From Candidatus Schmidhempelia bombi str. Bimp (GTDB lineage: Bacteria; Pseudomonadota; Gammaproteobacteria; Enterobacterales; Orbaceae): DNA of 56,234 nucleotides. Made by a program: the position numbers and the translations under genes. Below the pieces are notes generated by a model. It ran no database searches, had not been told where the DNA came from, and worked only from the letters and a program-made list of their open reading frames with translations. The stretch is from assembly GCF_000471645.3 (NCBI RefSeq), contig NZ_AWGA01000066.1, positions 1 through 56,234 on the forward strand. Reading direction: 5' to 3'. Each line of letters begins with the position of its first letter. Position 1 is the stretch's first letter. Of the stretch, positions 42,991-51,790 are shown piece after piece.

Positions 42991-43205
42991 ATTAACGAAT
43001 TTTCATATAAACCTGATTGATTGAGATCGTGAAAATACGCATTTTGTCAACATAAGGGCATGATAGTATGCTAGCAGCACTTTTACAAATATCATACGCT
43101 GATCTGATATGATCCTTGAATAAAGCGTCATCACTTCCGATCTGGATAACGTTACTAAGTTCATGATAGTTTTGATTTTATCTGACGAAAAATGCTCAAC
43201 GTTTT

Positions 43206-43250
43206 TAGTCTGTCCACACTATTTACGTACTAAAAAGTGTGGACAGACTA
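43206..43250. repeat. Long hairpin with 15-base perfect arms
   Basis: TAGTCTGTCCACACT (43206-43220) pairs with AGTGTGGACAGACTA (43236-43250). Inside, after an A/A mismatch, TTTA pairs with TAAA around loop CGTAC. It is more GC-rich than the surroundings, lies between the phage-like pseudogene and the degQ terminator, and has no T tail. Confidence 0.75.
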
Positions 43251-43264
43251 CAATATGAAAAATA

Positions 43265-43291
43265 AAAGCGCGTTGTGGTGAAACGCGCTTT
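43265..43291 (-). terminator. Terminator after degQ
   Basis: Arms AAAGCGCGTT (43265-43274) and AACGCGCTTT (43282-43291) with a 7-base loop, 33 bases past the degQ stop. Read on the minus strand it is followed by TATTTTTC, a proper T tail. Confidence 0.85.
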
Positions 43292-43323
43292 ATTAAATCT
43301 TTTATCAAGATAATAATGTCATC

Positions 43324-44709
43324 TTAACGTAAGATTAGATAAACTTGCGCATTGCCACGAACAATATTTAATGCAATCGCTGAAGGTTTGCTATCAATAA
43401 CTTTACGTAGATCAGCAATATTATTAATTGGATGACGGTTTACGCCAGTAATTAGGTCGCCTTCGCGTAGATTTAGACGCGCTGCGGGTGAGTTTTTGGC
43501 AACACTTTCAATCATAACCCCTTTTTTACCAGATACTTCACCATTACTTAATGAAGCACCTTCTAACGCTGGGTGTAATGATTTTGCTTCGGTCGTTGAT
43601 TCATCACTATTCTTTAACTTAGCCGACAAAGTAATCAATTTACCTTCGCGTATGATCCCCAATTTGACCGCATGCCCTGCGCCCATGGTGGCAATATTGG
43701 CGCGTAACTCGGCAAAACTTTCAATTGGACGATCGTTGAGAGATATAATCACATCGCCTGCTTTAATTCCAGCATCATCAGCAGCAGATTTCTCAATGAC
43801 TTCGCTGACAAAAGCGCCTTTTTGCACATCAAGATCAAATGCTTTAGCGATATCTGAAGTTAATTCATTACCTTTAATACCAAGTACACCACGTTTAACT
43901 TCACCAAACTCAATTAATTGCGTCGTCAGATTACGGACCATATTACTTGGAATAGCAAAACCAATACCAACATTACCACCACTTGGCGCAATAATAGCGG
44001 TATTGATCCCAATTAGTTCACCATTGAGATTAACTAAAGCCCCACCTGAATTACCACGGTTAATAGACGCATCGGTTTGAATAAAGTTTTCTACCCCATT
44101 TACATTTAAGCCAGTACGAGCAAGAGCGGAAATAATACCAGAAGTGACCGTTTGACCAATACCAAATGGATTGCCGATAGCAACGGCAAAATCCCCTACT
44201 TTTAGATTATCAGAATCGGCTATTTTGATCGCGGTTAATTTTTTGCCATTATTCATTTTCAATAAAGCAATATCAGATAATGGATCACGTCCAATTAATT
44301 TAGCGTCAAATTCGCGTCCATCATTTAAACTAATTTTAATCGTATCTGCATTATCGATAACATGGTTATTGGTAACAACATAGCCGTGTTCCGCATCGAT
44401 AATTACGCCAGAACCTTGTCCTGTAAAGGTTCTTTCCTGCCCACCTTGAGGGAATCCGAAAAACTGGCGAAATTCTTCAGGAATATTGGATTGGATTTGT
44501 GTTTTTCCTTCAGTTTGAATACTTACCACCGAAGGTAATACTTTTTCTAACATTGGTGCCAAACTAGGCACTGCTTGCGTTTCTCCATTTGGCAATTTTA
44601 AAAAAGCAGGGATACTGGCATAAGCCATTGGTAGCGTAGATAATGATAAGCCTAAACATAAGGCGACAGCACGGAACAGTTTTTTTTGTTTATATGAAGA
44701 TTTATTCAT
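43324..44709 (-). CDS. degQ: Periplasmic serine protease DegQ
   Basis: HtrA-family protease/chaperone of the periplasm. I chose the ATG at 44709 (MNKSSYKQKK); the frame's ATG at 44724 adds five residues. The 461 residues have a signal peptide cut near AYAS, catalytic H116, D146 and S221 (GNSGGAL), and two PDZ domains (about 250-345 and 370-460). The short LA loop and the degQ-degS-zapG neighbourhood favour DegQ over DegP. DegP could be absent elsewhere in a reduced genome, so this protein may cover both roles. Confidence 0.92.
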   Translation of the reverse strand: MNKSSYKQKKLFRAVALCLGLSLSTLPMAYASIPAFLKLPNGETQAVPSLAPMLEKVLPSVVSIQTEGKTQIQSNIPEEFRQFFGFPQGGQERTFTGQGSGVIIDAEHGYVVTNNHVIDNADTIKISLNDGREFDAKLIGRDPLSDIALLKMNNGKKLTAIKIADSDNLKVGDFAVAIGNPFGIGQTVTSGIISALARTGLNVNGVENFIQTDASINRGNSGGALVNLNGELIGINTAIIAPSGGNVGIGFAIPSNMVRNLTTQLIEFGEVKRGVLGIKGNELTSDIAKAFDLDVQKGAFVSEVIEKSAADDAGIKAGDVIISLNDRPIESFAELRANIATMGAGHAVKLGIIREGKLITLSAKLKNSDESTTEAKSLHPALEGASLSNGEVSGKKGVMIESVAKNSPAARLNLREGDLITGVNRHPINNIADLRKVIDSKPSAIALNIVRGNAQVYLILR

Positions 44710-44833
44710 TATAGTCACTCTCATTATTAAAAATTAAATAAATGGTTGAGTAATAAAATCAGATATACCTGATTGCTTAAGAATAATAATGGCGATAAAA
44801 ATCAAAAAAACAAGTGAAGGATTATCACTAACA

Positions 44834-45235
44834 TCAATTTTTAAATTCATCGTCGTTATTAATAGTATAATCTTTAGGCTGTTTTTGTAATTCTTCTGAA
44901 GAATGTTTTAGAAAGGTTTTTTTCGCCTCATCTGTACTAGTAAAAGTTGGGCTGTCTAAGTCAAACTTGGATAAGATAGTATTAGAGTTTTCAGCAACAT
45001 GCTGATATAAATGACGAAAATCTTTAGCTAAATTATCCAATAACTCAGCACTATAAGCAAAATGCTTAACCACTATCTGTTTTTGTGATTGCAATGCTTG
45101 TTTGGTTAAATCCAACTCTTTTTTTATAGCATGATAACGACGTGCTTTAGGGCTAAAGAAATTAAAAATAATAAAACCCAATATGACACCAATTGTTATG
45201 CCAGTAATAAGATGAAAAGTTGCTTGGTGACCCAT
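44834..45235 (-). CDS. zapG: Z-ring/envelope protein ZapG (YhcB, DUF1043)
   Basis: Inner membrane protein of the YhcB family linked to cell division and envelope growth. The 133 residues have one N-terminal membrane segment (about 9-28, ITGITIGVILGFIIFNFF), a helical coiled-coil stretch (about 30-90) with the family block HFAYSAELLDNLAKDFRHLYQH, and a polar disordered tail. In E. coli yhcB also lies beside degQ. Confidence 0.92.
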   Translation of the reverse strand: MGHQATFHLITGITIGVILGFIIFNFFSPKARRYHAIKKELDLTKQALQSQKQIVVKHFAYSAELLDNLAKDFRHLYQHVAENSNTILSKFDLDSPTFTSTDEAKKTFLKHSSEELQKQPKDYTINNDDEFKN

Positions 45236-45417
45236 TGGTTTACTCCTTCTTGAATAACGACTGTATAGATAAGCGAATAATTGGCATCATAAAACCAATT
45301 AAATGTACTGGTTTTATCTTTACCTATTACCATGGTCAATATTACAACAGTTTTTTACTCAATAGGCATGCTAAAATAGTCATAAACTTTCGAAAAATCA
45401 ATATAATAATTAGAATG

Positions 45418-45903
45418 CTATTTTTTATCACTTCGATTAGCATGTTGCGCTAGCTTAAGCAGCGTTTGCTTTAACTTTTCTGGGCTATTTTCTGCTAAAG
45501 TCAGTAGCATTTCAGCACTGGTGTGACTTAATTGCCGTTCTGCTTTATGCTTTGAGCTATTTTGTGGATCACCACTATGTAAAATATAGCGATCTATATT
45601 TAAGGTTGGATTAATAACAAAATCAATGGCACTTAGTGCGGGCAAAACCGTTGTACGTAATGTTGATAATAATTTTTGTTGTTCATAGCGTAATCGAGTT
45701 AACCAACTGGCACTGCTTACCTCGACAATTAATCGATGGTGTCGGTAGTTAGCGATTCGGCATTGCGATTGTAACGGTATCGGTAGTAATGATTTTACTG
45801 TTTGATTCAATTTTGCTAAAGCTAATGCGCGTTGCTGAACCTTACGTAATGAGCTCGTCTCATCAAATAAGTAATCAAGAGATTGAGGGGCACTTTTTCG
45901 CAT
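45418..45903 (-). CDS. DUF721/DciA-like protein
   Basis: 161-residue basic protein of the DUF721 family. In many bacteria this family includes DciA, the loader of the replicative helicase DnaB. The N-terminal core (about 15-105) has the fold's VEVSSASWLTRLRYEQQKLLSTL-like block (first part VEVSSASWLTRLRYE). The C-terminus is low complexity. E. coli uses DnaC and lacks the family, while Pasteurellaceae carry such a gene beside secM-secA. Whether it loads helicase here cannot be told from this window. Confidence 0.75.
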   Translation of the reverse strand: MRKSAPQSLDYLFDETSSLRKVQQRALALAKLNQTVKSLLPIPLQSQCRIANYRHHRLIVEVSSASWLTRLRYEQQKLLSTLRTTVLPALSAIDFVINPTLNIDRYILHSGDPQNSSKHKAERQLSHTSAEMLLTLAENSPEKLKQTLLKLAQHANRSDKK

Positions 45904-45984
45904 AACTTAACTCGTTTGATTGTGACATTAACAATAAAATAACACCTGTCCAAAATGGATAAAATAAGATAACATATAATAGAT

Positions 45985-46347
45985 ATGATAATCATTAATT
46001 ATTGGCAACACGTGTCTAAACGCTATTTTTTATCACACTTATTTTTAAGTGTGATAGCTGCTGGCTTCGGTTTGACTACCAACACCGTAGCAATATCTTC
46101 AGCGCCCGTCAATGCGACCGTGACGATTATTACAATAGCGGTAATGGCTAAAGCACGTTTGCAAGATGGGTTACATGCTATTGAAAAAGTAGCAAGAGGG
46201 CATTGGTTATTTTCTTCACACCGAAAGCAGTGCATTGATGTAATTACTCATGTCGCTTCATCTATCTTTTTTCGTCATTTATTACCGCTTAAAGGCTATG
46301 CTTTTGCCAATGCTATTCGAGCTGGTCCCAAATACACCTTCAGATAA
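45985..46347 (+). CDS. secM: Secretion monitor SecM, divergent arrest peptide
   Basis: Secreted regulatory peptide whose translation stalls until the Sec machinery pulls on it; stalling opens the downstream secA ribosome site. The 120 residues begin with an extended signal peptide (KRYFLSHLFLSVIAAGFGL, close to E. coli KRYFWPHLLLGMVAASLGL). The C-terminus is AFANAIRAGPKYTFR. The IRAGP core is kept, but the upstream Phe, Trp and Ile of the E. coli motif F-x4-W-I-x4-GIRAGP are Leu, Gly and Tyr, and the Gly before IRAGP is Ala. Position just upstream of secA confirms identity. Confidence 0.88.
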   Translation: MIIINYWQHVSKRYFLSHLFLSVIAAGFGLTTNTVAISSAPVNATVTIITIAVMAKARLQDGLHAIEKVARGHWLFSSHRKQCIDVITHVASSIFFRHLLPLKGYAFANAIRAGPKYTFR

Positions 46348-46366
46348 TATTTATTTTTAATTAAAA

Positions 46367-46455
46367 AAATCTTATTCCCTAAGATTTAAGGTTATTTATA
46401 ATCTATAAAAAATTAATCATCATGCTATTGGCATGACTATAAGAGATTCAGTCAT
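46367..46455 (+). promoter_or_regulatory. secM-secA intergenic hairpins near the secA start
   Basis: AAATCTTA (46367-46374) pairs with TAAGATTT (46380-46387). Nearer secA, ATGACT (46433-46438) pairs with AGTCAT (46450-46455), two bases before the secA ATG, placing the AAGAGA ribosome site in the loop. A competing pair CATGC/GCATG (46421-46425/46431-46435) overlaps the left arm. This suits switchable access to the ribosome site, though the fold is not proven. Confidence 0.5.
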
Positions 46456-46456
46456 T

Positions 46457-49162
46457 ATGTTATTAAATTTATTAACGAAAGTATTTGGTAGTCGCAATGA
46501 GCGTGTATTACGTAATATGCGTAAACGAGTTGAAAGGATTAATCGCTTAGAGCCAGCAATGGAAGCTTTGTCGGATGAAGAGTTAAAAGCAAAAACCATA
46601 GAATTTAAAACAATGTTAGCCGACGGTTGCACGACCGATTATATCTTAGAAGAAGCGTTTGCAGTGGTGCGTGAAGCAAGTAAACGTGTATTTGGTATGC
46701 GTCATTTTGATGTGCAACTTATCGGTGGTATGGTACTTAATGAACGCTGTATTGCTGAGATGAGAACGGGTGAAGGGAAAACATTAACCGCCACCTTACC
46801 GGCCTATCTTAATGCACTAACAGGTCGTGGCGTACATGTGGTGACCGTCAATGATTATTTGGCACAACGTGATGCAGAAAATAATCGTCCTTTGTTTGAG
46901 TTTTTGGGTTTATCTGTTGGGATCAATTTACCAAATTTGTCACCAGAGTTAAAACGCGCAGCGTATAACGCCGATATCACTTATGGAACGAATAACGAAT
47001 ACGGTTTTGACTATTTACGCGATAATATGGTGTTTTCTAAAGATATGCGGGTGCAGCGGCCGCTTAATTATGCCTTAGTGGATGAAGTCGATTCCATTTT
47101 AATTGATGAAGCAAGAACGCCATTGATTATTTCTGGGCCAGCAGAAGATAGCTCAGAAATGTATATGCGTATTAATAAAATTGTGCCGCATTTGATTGCT
47201 CAAGAAAAAGAAGATTCTGAGGATTACCAAGGCGAGGGCGATTTCTCGATTGATGAAAAATCAAAACAAGTTAACTTAACGGAACGTGGTTTAATTAAAA
47301 TTGAGCAATTAATGGTTAAAGTGGGCATTATGAAAGAGGAAGAATCTTTATATGCACCTTCAAACATTATGTTAATGCACCATGTTAATGCCGCATTACG
47401 TGCTCATCATTTATTCCATCGTAATGTGGATTATATTGTTAAAGATGGTCAAGTGATCATTGTTGATGAACATACGGGTCGTACTATGGATGGTCGCCGC
47501 TGGTCTGATGGTTTACATCAAGCAGTAGAAGCAAAAGAGAATGTAGCTATTCAAAATGAAAATCAGACTTTGGCCTCCATTACTTTCCAAAATTATTTCC
47601 GTCTATATGAGAAATTGGCAGGTATGACGGGGACTGCTGACACAGAAGCTTTTGAATTTAATCAAATTTATCATTTAGATACGATTGTAATTCCAACCAA
47701 TCGCCCGATGGTACGTCGTGATTTACCTGATTTGGTTTTTATGACTGAGCGCGAAAAAGTTCAGGCTATTATTGCTGATATCAAAGAGTGTTTATCACGT
47801 GGGCAACCGGTACTAGTCGGTACGGCCTCTATCGAAAAATCAGAAATGGTGTCACAAGCTTTAGATAAAGCGGGCATTAAACACAATGTATTAAATGCTA
47901 AATTTCATGCAAAAGAAGCTGAAATTATTGGTGATGCCGGTCGTAAGGGCGCGGTTACTATTGCGACCAACATGGCAGGACGTGGTACCGATATTATGTT
48001 AGGTGGTAATTGGCAGGCTGAAGTGGCCAAACTTGAGCAGCCAACCGAAGAACAGATTGCAGCAATTAAACAGAACTGGCAGCAACTGCATGAAGAGGTC
48101 TTAAGTTTAGGTGGTCTACATATTATCGGTACCGAAAGACACGAATCACGCCGTATTGATAACCAATTACGTGGGCGTGCTGGACGTCAAGGTGATGTGG
48201 GGTCATCGCGTTTTTATTTATCGTTAGACGATCCATTAATGCGTATTTTTGCGTCTGATCGAGTATCGGCAATGATGCGTAAATTTGGTATGAAAGACGG
48301 TGAGGCGATTGAACATCCTTGGGTAACAAAAGCGATTTCTAATGCGCAACGTAAAGTTGAGAATCGTAACTTTGATATCCGTAAACAGCTACTTGAATAT
48401 GATGATGTAGCTAATGATCAACGCCGTGCAATTTATAGTCAGCGTAATGATATTTTAGATCAACCTAATGTTAAAGAAACCATCGATTCAATTCGCCAAG
48501 ATGTGTTTTATTCGGTGATTAGTCAATATATTCCTCCACAATCAATGGAAGAAATGTGGGATGTTTCAGGTCTAGAACAAGCCCTTAAACATGACTTTGA
48601 TCTGGTATTACCGATAGCTGAATGGTTAGATAAAGATCCTAATTTACATGAAGAAACGCTGCGTGAGCGTATCAATCAAATTGCTTTAACACGTTATCGT
48701 GAAAAAGAGCAAATTGTTGGCGAAGATGCTTTCAGAGATTTTGAAAAAAGTGTCATGTTACAAACCTTAGATACGTTATGGAAAGAGCATCTTGCTAGTG
48801 TTGATCACTTGCGTCAGGGCATTCATTTACGTGGTTATGCGCAAAAAGATCCAAAACAGGAATTTAAACGGGAGTCATTTGCTTTATTTGCACAAATGTT
48901 AGATACCTTAAAATATGAAGTTATTGGTGTCTTAAGCCGTGTGCAGATTCGTTCACAACAAGAAATTGACGAGGCGGAGCGTCGTCGTCAAGAGGAGATA
49001 GCTCGCTTAGCCCAAAAACAACAATTAAGCCATGATGAAGCAACCGCCTCGGAGTTACCCGCACAGCCAATCGTACGCCAAGGCATTAAAGTTGGTCGTA
49101 ATGAAATTTGTCCTTGTGGTTCGGGCAAAAAATATAAACACTGTCATGGTAGTGTTCAATAA
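46457..49162 (+). CDS. secA: Protein translocase ATPase SecA
   Basis: Motor ATPase pushing preproteins through SecYEG. I chose the ATG at 46457 ([19 protein letters not shown]), which aligns with E. coli's start; the ATG at 46433 adds eight residues and forms part of the leader hairpin. The 901 residues have Walker [12 protein letters not shown]1/NBD2, the preprotein cross-linking and scaffold domains, and the C-terminal zinc/SecB-binding [14 protein letters not shown]. Expression is likely controlled by secM. Confidence 0.97.
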   Translation: MLLNLLTKVFGSRNERVLRNMRKRVERINRLEPAMEALSDEELKAKTIEFKTMLADGCTTDYILEEAFAVVREASKRVFGMRHFDVQLIGGMVLNERCIAEMRTGEGKTLTATLPAYLNALTGRGVHVVTVNDYLAQRDAENNRPLFEFLGLSVGINLPNLSPELKRAAYNADITYGTNNEYGFDYLRDNMVFSKDMRVQRPLNYALVDEVDSILIDEARTPLIISGPAEDSSEMYMRINKIVPHLIAQEKEDSEDYQGEGDFSIDEKSKQVNLTERGLIKIEQLMVKVGIMKEEESLYAPSNIMLMHHVNAALRAHHLFHRNVDYIVKDGQVIIVDEHTGRTMDGRRWSDGLHQAVEAKENVAIQNENQTLASITFQNYFRLYEKLAGMTGTADTEAFEFNQIYHLDTIVIPTNRPMVRRDLPDLVFMTEREKVQAIIADIKECLSRGQPVLVGTASIEKSEMVSQALDKAGIKHNVLNAKFHAKEAEIIGDAGRKGAVTIATNMAGRGTDIMLGGNWQAEVAKLEQPTEEQIAAIKQNWQQLHEEVLSLGGLHIIGTERHESRRIDNQLRGRAGRQGDVGSSRFYLSLDDPLMRIFASDRVSAMMRKFGMKDGEAIEHPWVTKAISNAQRKVENRNFDIRKQLLEYDDVANDQRRAIYSQRNDILDQPNVKETIDSIRQDVFYSVISQYIPPQSMEEMWDVSGLEQALKHDFDLVLPIAEWLDKDPNLHEETLRERINQIALTRYREKEQIVGEDAFRDFEKSVMLQTLDTLWKEHLASVDHLRQGIHLRGYAQKDPKQEFKRESFALFAQMLDTLKYEVIGVLSRVQIRSQQEIDEAERRRQEEIARLAQKQQLSHDEATASELPAQPIVRQGIKVGRNEICPCGSGKKYKHCHGSVQ

Positions 49163-49224
49163 TTTACGTTAGTATAAGATGATAATTAGAGATATTTTAC
49201 TATGAGGAGAAATGGAAATTAGCA

Positions 49225-49635
49225 ATGAAAACAAAAAACCATGTTGAAATTGCCGTTGGTATCATTTGCTCACAAGATAGCCAGATTTTTATCACTCAGC
49301 GAGGCGAACATTCTCATCTCGCTGGATTCTGGGAATTTCCTGGGGGTAAAGTGGAGCCAAATGAAACGATTGAACAAACCTTACATCGTGAATTAGCAGA
49401 AGAAATTGATATTCATGTTATTGAGGCTCGTTTTCTAGAAACCATTAACTATAGTTATGGTGATAGAGATATCACTATCCATGCTTATTTAGTTGAGAGC
49501 TGGGATGGTGAACCTTTCGCAAAAGAGGGGCAAAATAGTCGATGGATCGATATTGAAGACTTAAATGCGGATGAGTTTCCTGATGCTAATCGTCATTTAA
49601 TCGAGATGTTAAAAAATCTAGATAAAGCACTATAG
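49225..49635 (+). CDS. mutT: 8-oxo-dGTP diphosphatase MutT
   Basis: Nudix hydrolase that clears oxidised guanine nucleotides, preventing A:T to C:G changes. The 136 residues have the Nudix box from GGKVEPNETIEQTLHRELAEE (start about residue 38) with its conserved Gly, Glu and REL-x-EE residues, and FWEFPGG before it. The secA-mutT pair matches E. coli. A 16-base perfect hairpin follows. Confidence 0.93.
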   Translation: MKTKNHVEIAVGIICSQDSQIFITQRGEHSHLAGFWEFPGGKVEPNETIEQTLHRELAEEIDIHVIEARFLETINYSYGDRDITIHAYLVESWDGEPFAKEGQNSRWIDIEDLNADEFPDANRHLIEMLKNLDKAL

Positions 49636-49941
49636 GCAGATGCTTAATTATTTTCGTCATAAGATAAGCGTATCTTATGACGAAAAATTTCTGTTATTCT
49701 CTATCCGTCAACAAATTAAACCGAATCTAGTGTATAAAAAATACTTAGTGGCTCACATGGTGACATAATACCATTGGTATGATTATCACTGAATAAACCA
49801 TAGAAAAAACGTTGTTGTACCAGCAATGATTTCTGATTTAATATTGGTTGTTCGTTACTTCAATTTAAATTCGATATTCAAGCATTGACATTGTTATACG
49901 GTTTTTACGATAAGCTGGGCAGCTATCGGTAAAACATCCAT
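49636..49941. other. 306-base convergent region mutT/folA
   Basis: Holds the hairpin at 49651-49686; otherwise AT-rich with no frame worth calling. Confidence 0.5.
49651..49686. terminator. 16-base perfect hairpin mutT/folA
   Basis: TTTTCGTCATAAGATA (49651-49666) and TATCTTATGACGAAAA (49671-49686) close on loop AGCG. It lies 15 bases after the mutT stop between convergent genes. The ends are A/T runs within the arms rather than a separate T tail. Confidence 0.7.
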
Positions 49942-50436
49942 TTAACTACGATTTAAAATTTCAAATCGATAATTATATGGATTTTGATCATTGGCCATAT
50001 GTTGCTCAGTAAAACTAAGTTGCCACTGATCATTATCATAATTTGGGAAATAAGTATCGCCGTCAACGTTAATTGCAATATGAGTTAAATATAAGCGATT
50101 GGCTAATGGTAATGCTTGTTGATAAATATTCCCGCCCCCAATGATCATTATTTCAGGTTCATTACCGGCGGCCTTTATCGCCGCTTCTAGTGAATTGACC
50201 CAAGTTAGATTTGCCGATGTAGCAAAATCTGATATTGATTGACGTGTAATAATAATATTATGACGGTGAGGTAAAGGACGCCCAATCGATTCAAACGTTT
50301 TGCGCCCCATAATGATTGGTTTATGAAGCGTATTCTGCTTAAACCAAGCTAAATCTGCGGGCAAGTGCCAAGGCATTTGATTTTGATAGCCAATAACACG
50401 CTGATTACTCATCGCCGCAATTAGACTTATTATCAT
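49942..50436 (-). CDS. folA: Dihydrofolate reductase FolA
   Basis: Reduces dihydrofolate to tetrahydrofolate with NADPH; target of trimethoprim. The 164 residues start [16 protein letters not shown], contain [14 protein letters not shown] with the catalytic acidic residue (D28), the NADPH-binding [14 protein letters not shown], and [15 protein letters not shown]. The length matches the bacterial chromosomal type. It stands between the mutT hairpin and the glycosyltransferase gene. Confidence 0.96.
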   Translation of the reverse strand: MIISLIAAMSNQRVIGYQNQMPWHLPADLAWFKQNTLHKPIIMGRKTFESIGRPLPHRHNIIITRQSISDFATSANLTWVNSLEAAIKAAGNEPEIMIIGGGNIYQQALPLANRLYLTHIAINVDGDTYFPNYDNDQWQLSFTEQHMANDQNPYNYRFEILNRS

Positions 50437-50497
50437 ATTGATATCCTACAGTAAACAAAATTAATTAAGTAATAGCTAAGAGTGTATAATTTCTTGA

Positions 50498-51562
50498 CTA
50501 AAGAGTATAACCTAAAGTTCTAATTTTTTGTTTCACATGATAAGGATACTTCACTTGTTGCCATAAACGATGGCTCAAAGTGGATAGATCGTCTTTTTGT
50601 CCATTCATAATCCATTCGGCTAACGTTTTAGCCACATCAGGATAAATGATCGGTGTGGGTAAAGGTTGAGTTAACCATTGACGCACGGTATTAATATCCA
50701 GCGTTGGCATGATGGTAGCAAGTCCAAGTTTGCTGAGGCAAGAGGCATTATAAAGTTGTTCAAACTGCCCTTTAACGGGCTTGGTTAAGATTTTTTTGCC
50801 TAAGACTAGTGCTTCAGAGATCAAAGCAAACCCAGTATTAGTGATAATACCAGATGCCGTAGATAACGATTGAGTAAAAACCGTACGGCTTAAGGATTGC
50901 CAATTAATATTATCACTATAACTTGATTGAGTAATATCGGGATGAAAGCACTTAAATTGATAATCCTTAAAAGGTGCTAACAGTAACTTAATATGATCTA
51001 TTGATTCAAAGGGTAAATAAACGACGATAGAGCCATCTTCATCGGTTTTATTTAATGCATCAATAATCGGTGGTATGATAGGTGCTCCAAAATGAAACCA
51101 ATGTAATCCTACCGATTGAGTCACTGGTGCGTAATATTTCATAATTGTTCGGGCGATTAAACCGTATTCTTTAGGGTGGATATAGTGACAAACTGCTTGA
51201 TTACTAATACCAATACAATCAAGTAACTGATGTTTAGCCGCCCAAGCACTGATCGGTTCAAAGTCACTAATAATGCAATCATATTCGGAGAGATCGAGCT
51301 CTTTTACATCTTTAATTAGGCGCAAAGCTTGAATATTTTGTACCGTTCTTGGTAAATTGACTCTGCCATTTTGGGTGGCAAAGCTAACGCCAGGAAAAAT
51401 ACGATATTCACCAAATGCCTCCATATCAAAATACGCTTCTGCATGGCGTCCACTAAAAATACAGTCAACTTCTGCACCACATTGTTTTAAAGCAAGTACT
51501 AAAGTACGACTACGGCTAATATGTCCATTACCGGTTCCCTGTATACCGAAAAGTATCCGCAT
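50498..51562 (-). CDS. GT-B glycosyltransferase, MJ1255/VC2487-like
   Basis: 354-residue protein with the N-terminal block FGIQGTGNGHISRSRTLV of the UDP-sugar glycosyltransferase family known as MJ1255/VC2487-like, and a C-terminal donor-binding region with SGIITNTGFALISEALVLGKKIL (the ITNTGF...SEA block), followed by KGQFEQ. No membrane segment, so it likely acts at the inner face of the membrane. It is divergent from an LTA-synthase-like gene across a 228-base spacer; a shared role in a surface glycolipid is my inference. Acceptor and donor are unknown. Confidence 0.82.
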   Translation of the reverse strand: MRILFGIQGTGNGHISRSRTLVLALKQCGAEVDCIFSGRHAEAYFDMEAFGEYRIFPGVSFATQNGRVNLPRTVQNIQALRLIKDVKELDLSEYDCIISDFEPISAWAAKHQLLDCIGISNQAVCHYIHPKEYGLIARTIMKYYAPVTQSVGLHWFHFGAPIIPPIIDALNKTDEDGSIVVYLPFESIDHIKLLLAPFKDYQFKCFHPDITQSSYSDNINWQSLSRTVFTQSLSTASGIITNTGFALISEALVLGKKILTKPVKGQFEQLYNASCLSKLGLATIMPTLDINTVRQWLTQPLPTPIIYPDVAKTLAEWIMNGQKDDLSTLSHRLWQQVKYPYHVKQKIRTLGYTL

Positions 51563-51712
51563 TGCATATCCTATTTTTTATATTCCTTTAATTATGATAG
51601 CAGACCCAATGATTAAAAAAATATCAGATCGATTATTATGTGAGTACTTTACGTTTATTTTTTACTTTGCATTATTTACTTAGTATCGGTTAATTTAACG
51701 TTAAGTAAAGTA

Positions 51713-51745
51713 ACGAAAAAATAACTATTTAGGTTATTTTTTCGT
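51713..51745. promoter_or_regulatory. 13-base inverted repeat in divergent promoter region
   Basis: ACGAAAAAATAAC (51713-51725) and GTTATTTTTTCGT (51733-51745) with a 7-base spacer, 45 bases upstream of the sulfatase-family gene and between the two divergent promoters. A palindrome here could be an operator, or a leader terminator since it contains a six-T run. Confidence 0.55.
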
Positions 51746-51790
51746 ATATACTAATAGTATGTTAGCGATTAGGTACTATCATCAAAAACT

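Noticed and set aside
43496-44080. 194-codon plus-strand open frame opposite degQ
   Set aside because: Shadow of the degQ coding sequence on the other strand; Ser/Pro/Leu-rich composition and no homology pattern.
51357-51683. 108-codon plus-strand frame over the glycosyltransferase start
   Set aside because: Mostly antisense to the glycosyltransferase gene, no ribosome site or recognisable protein.
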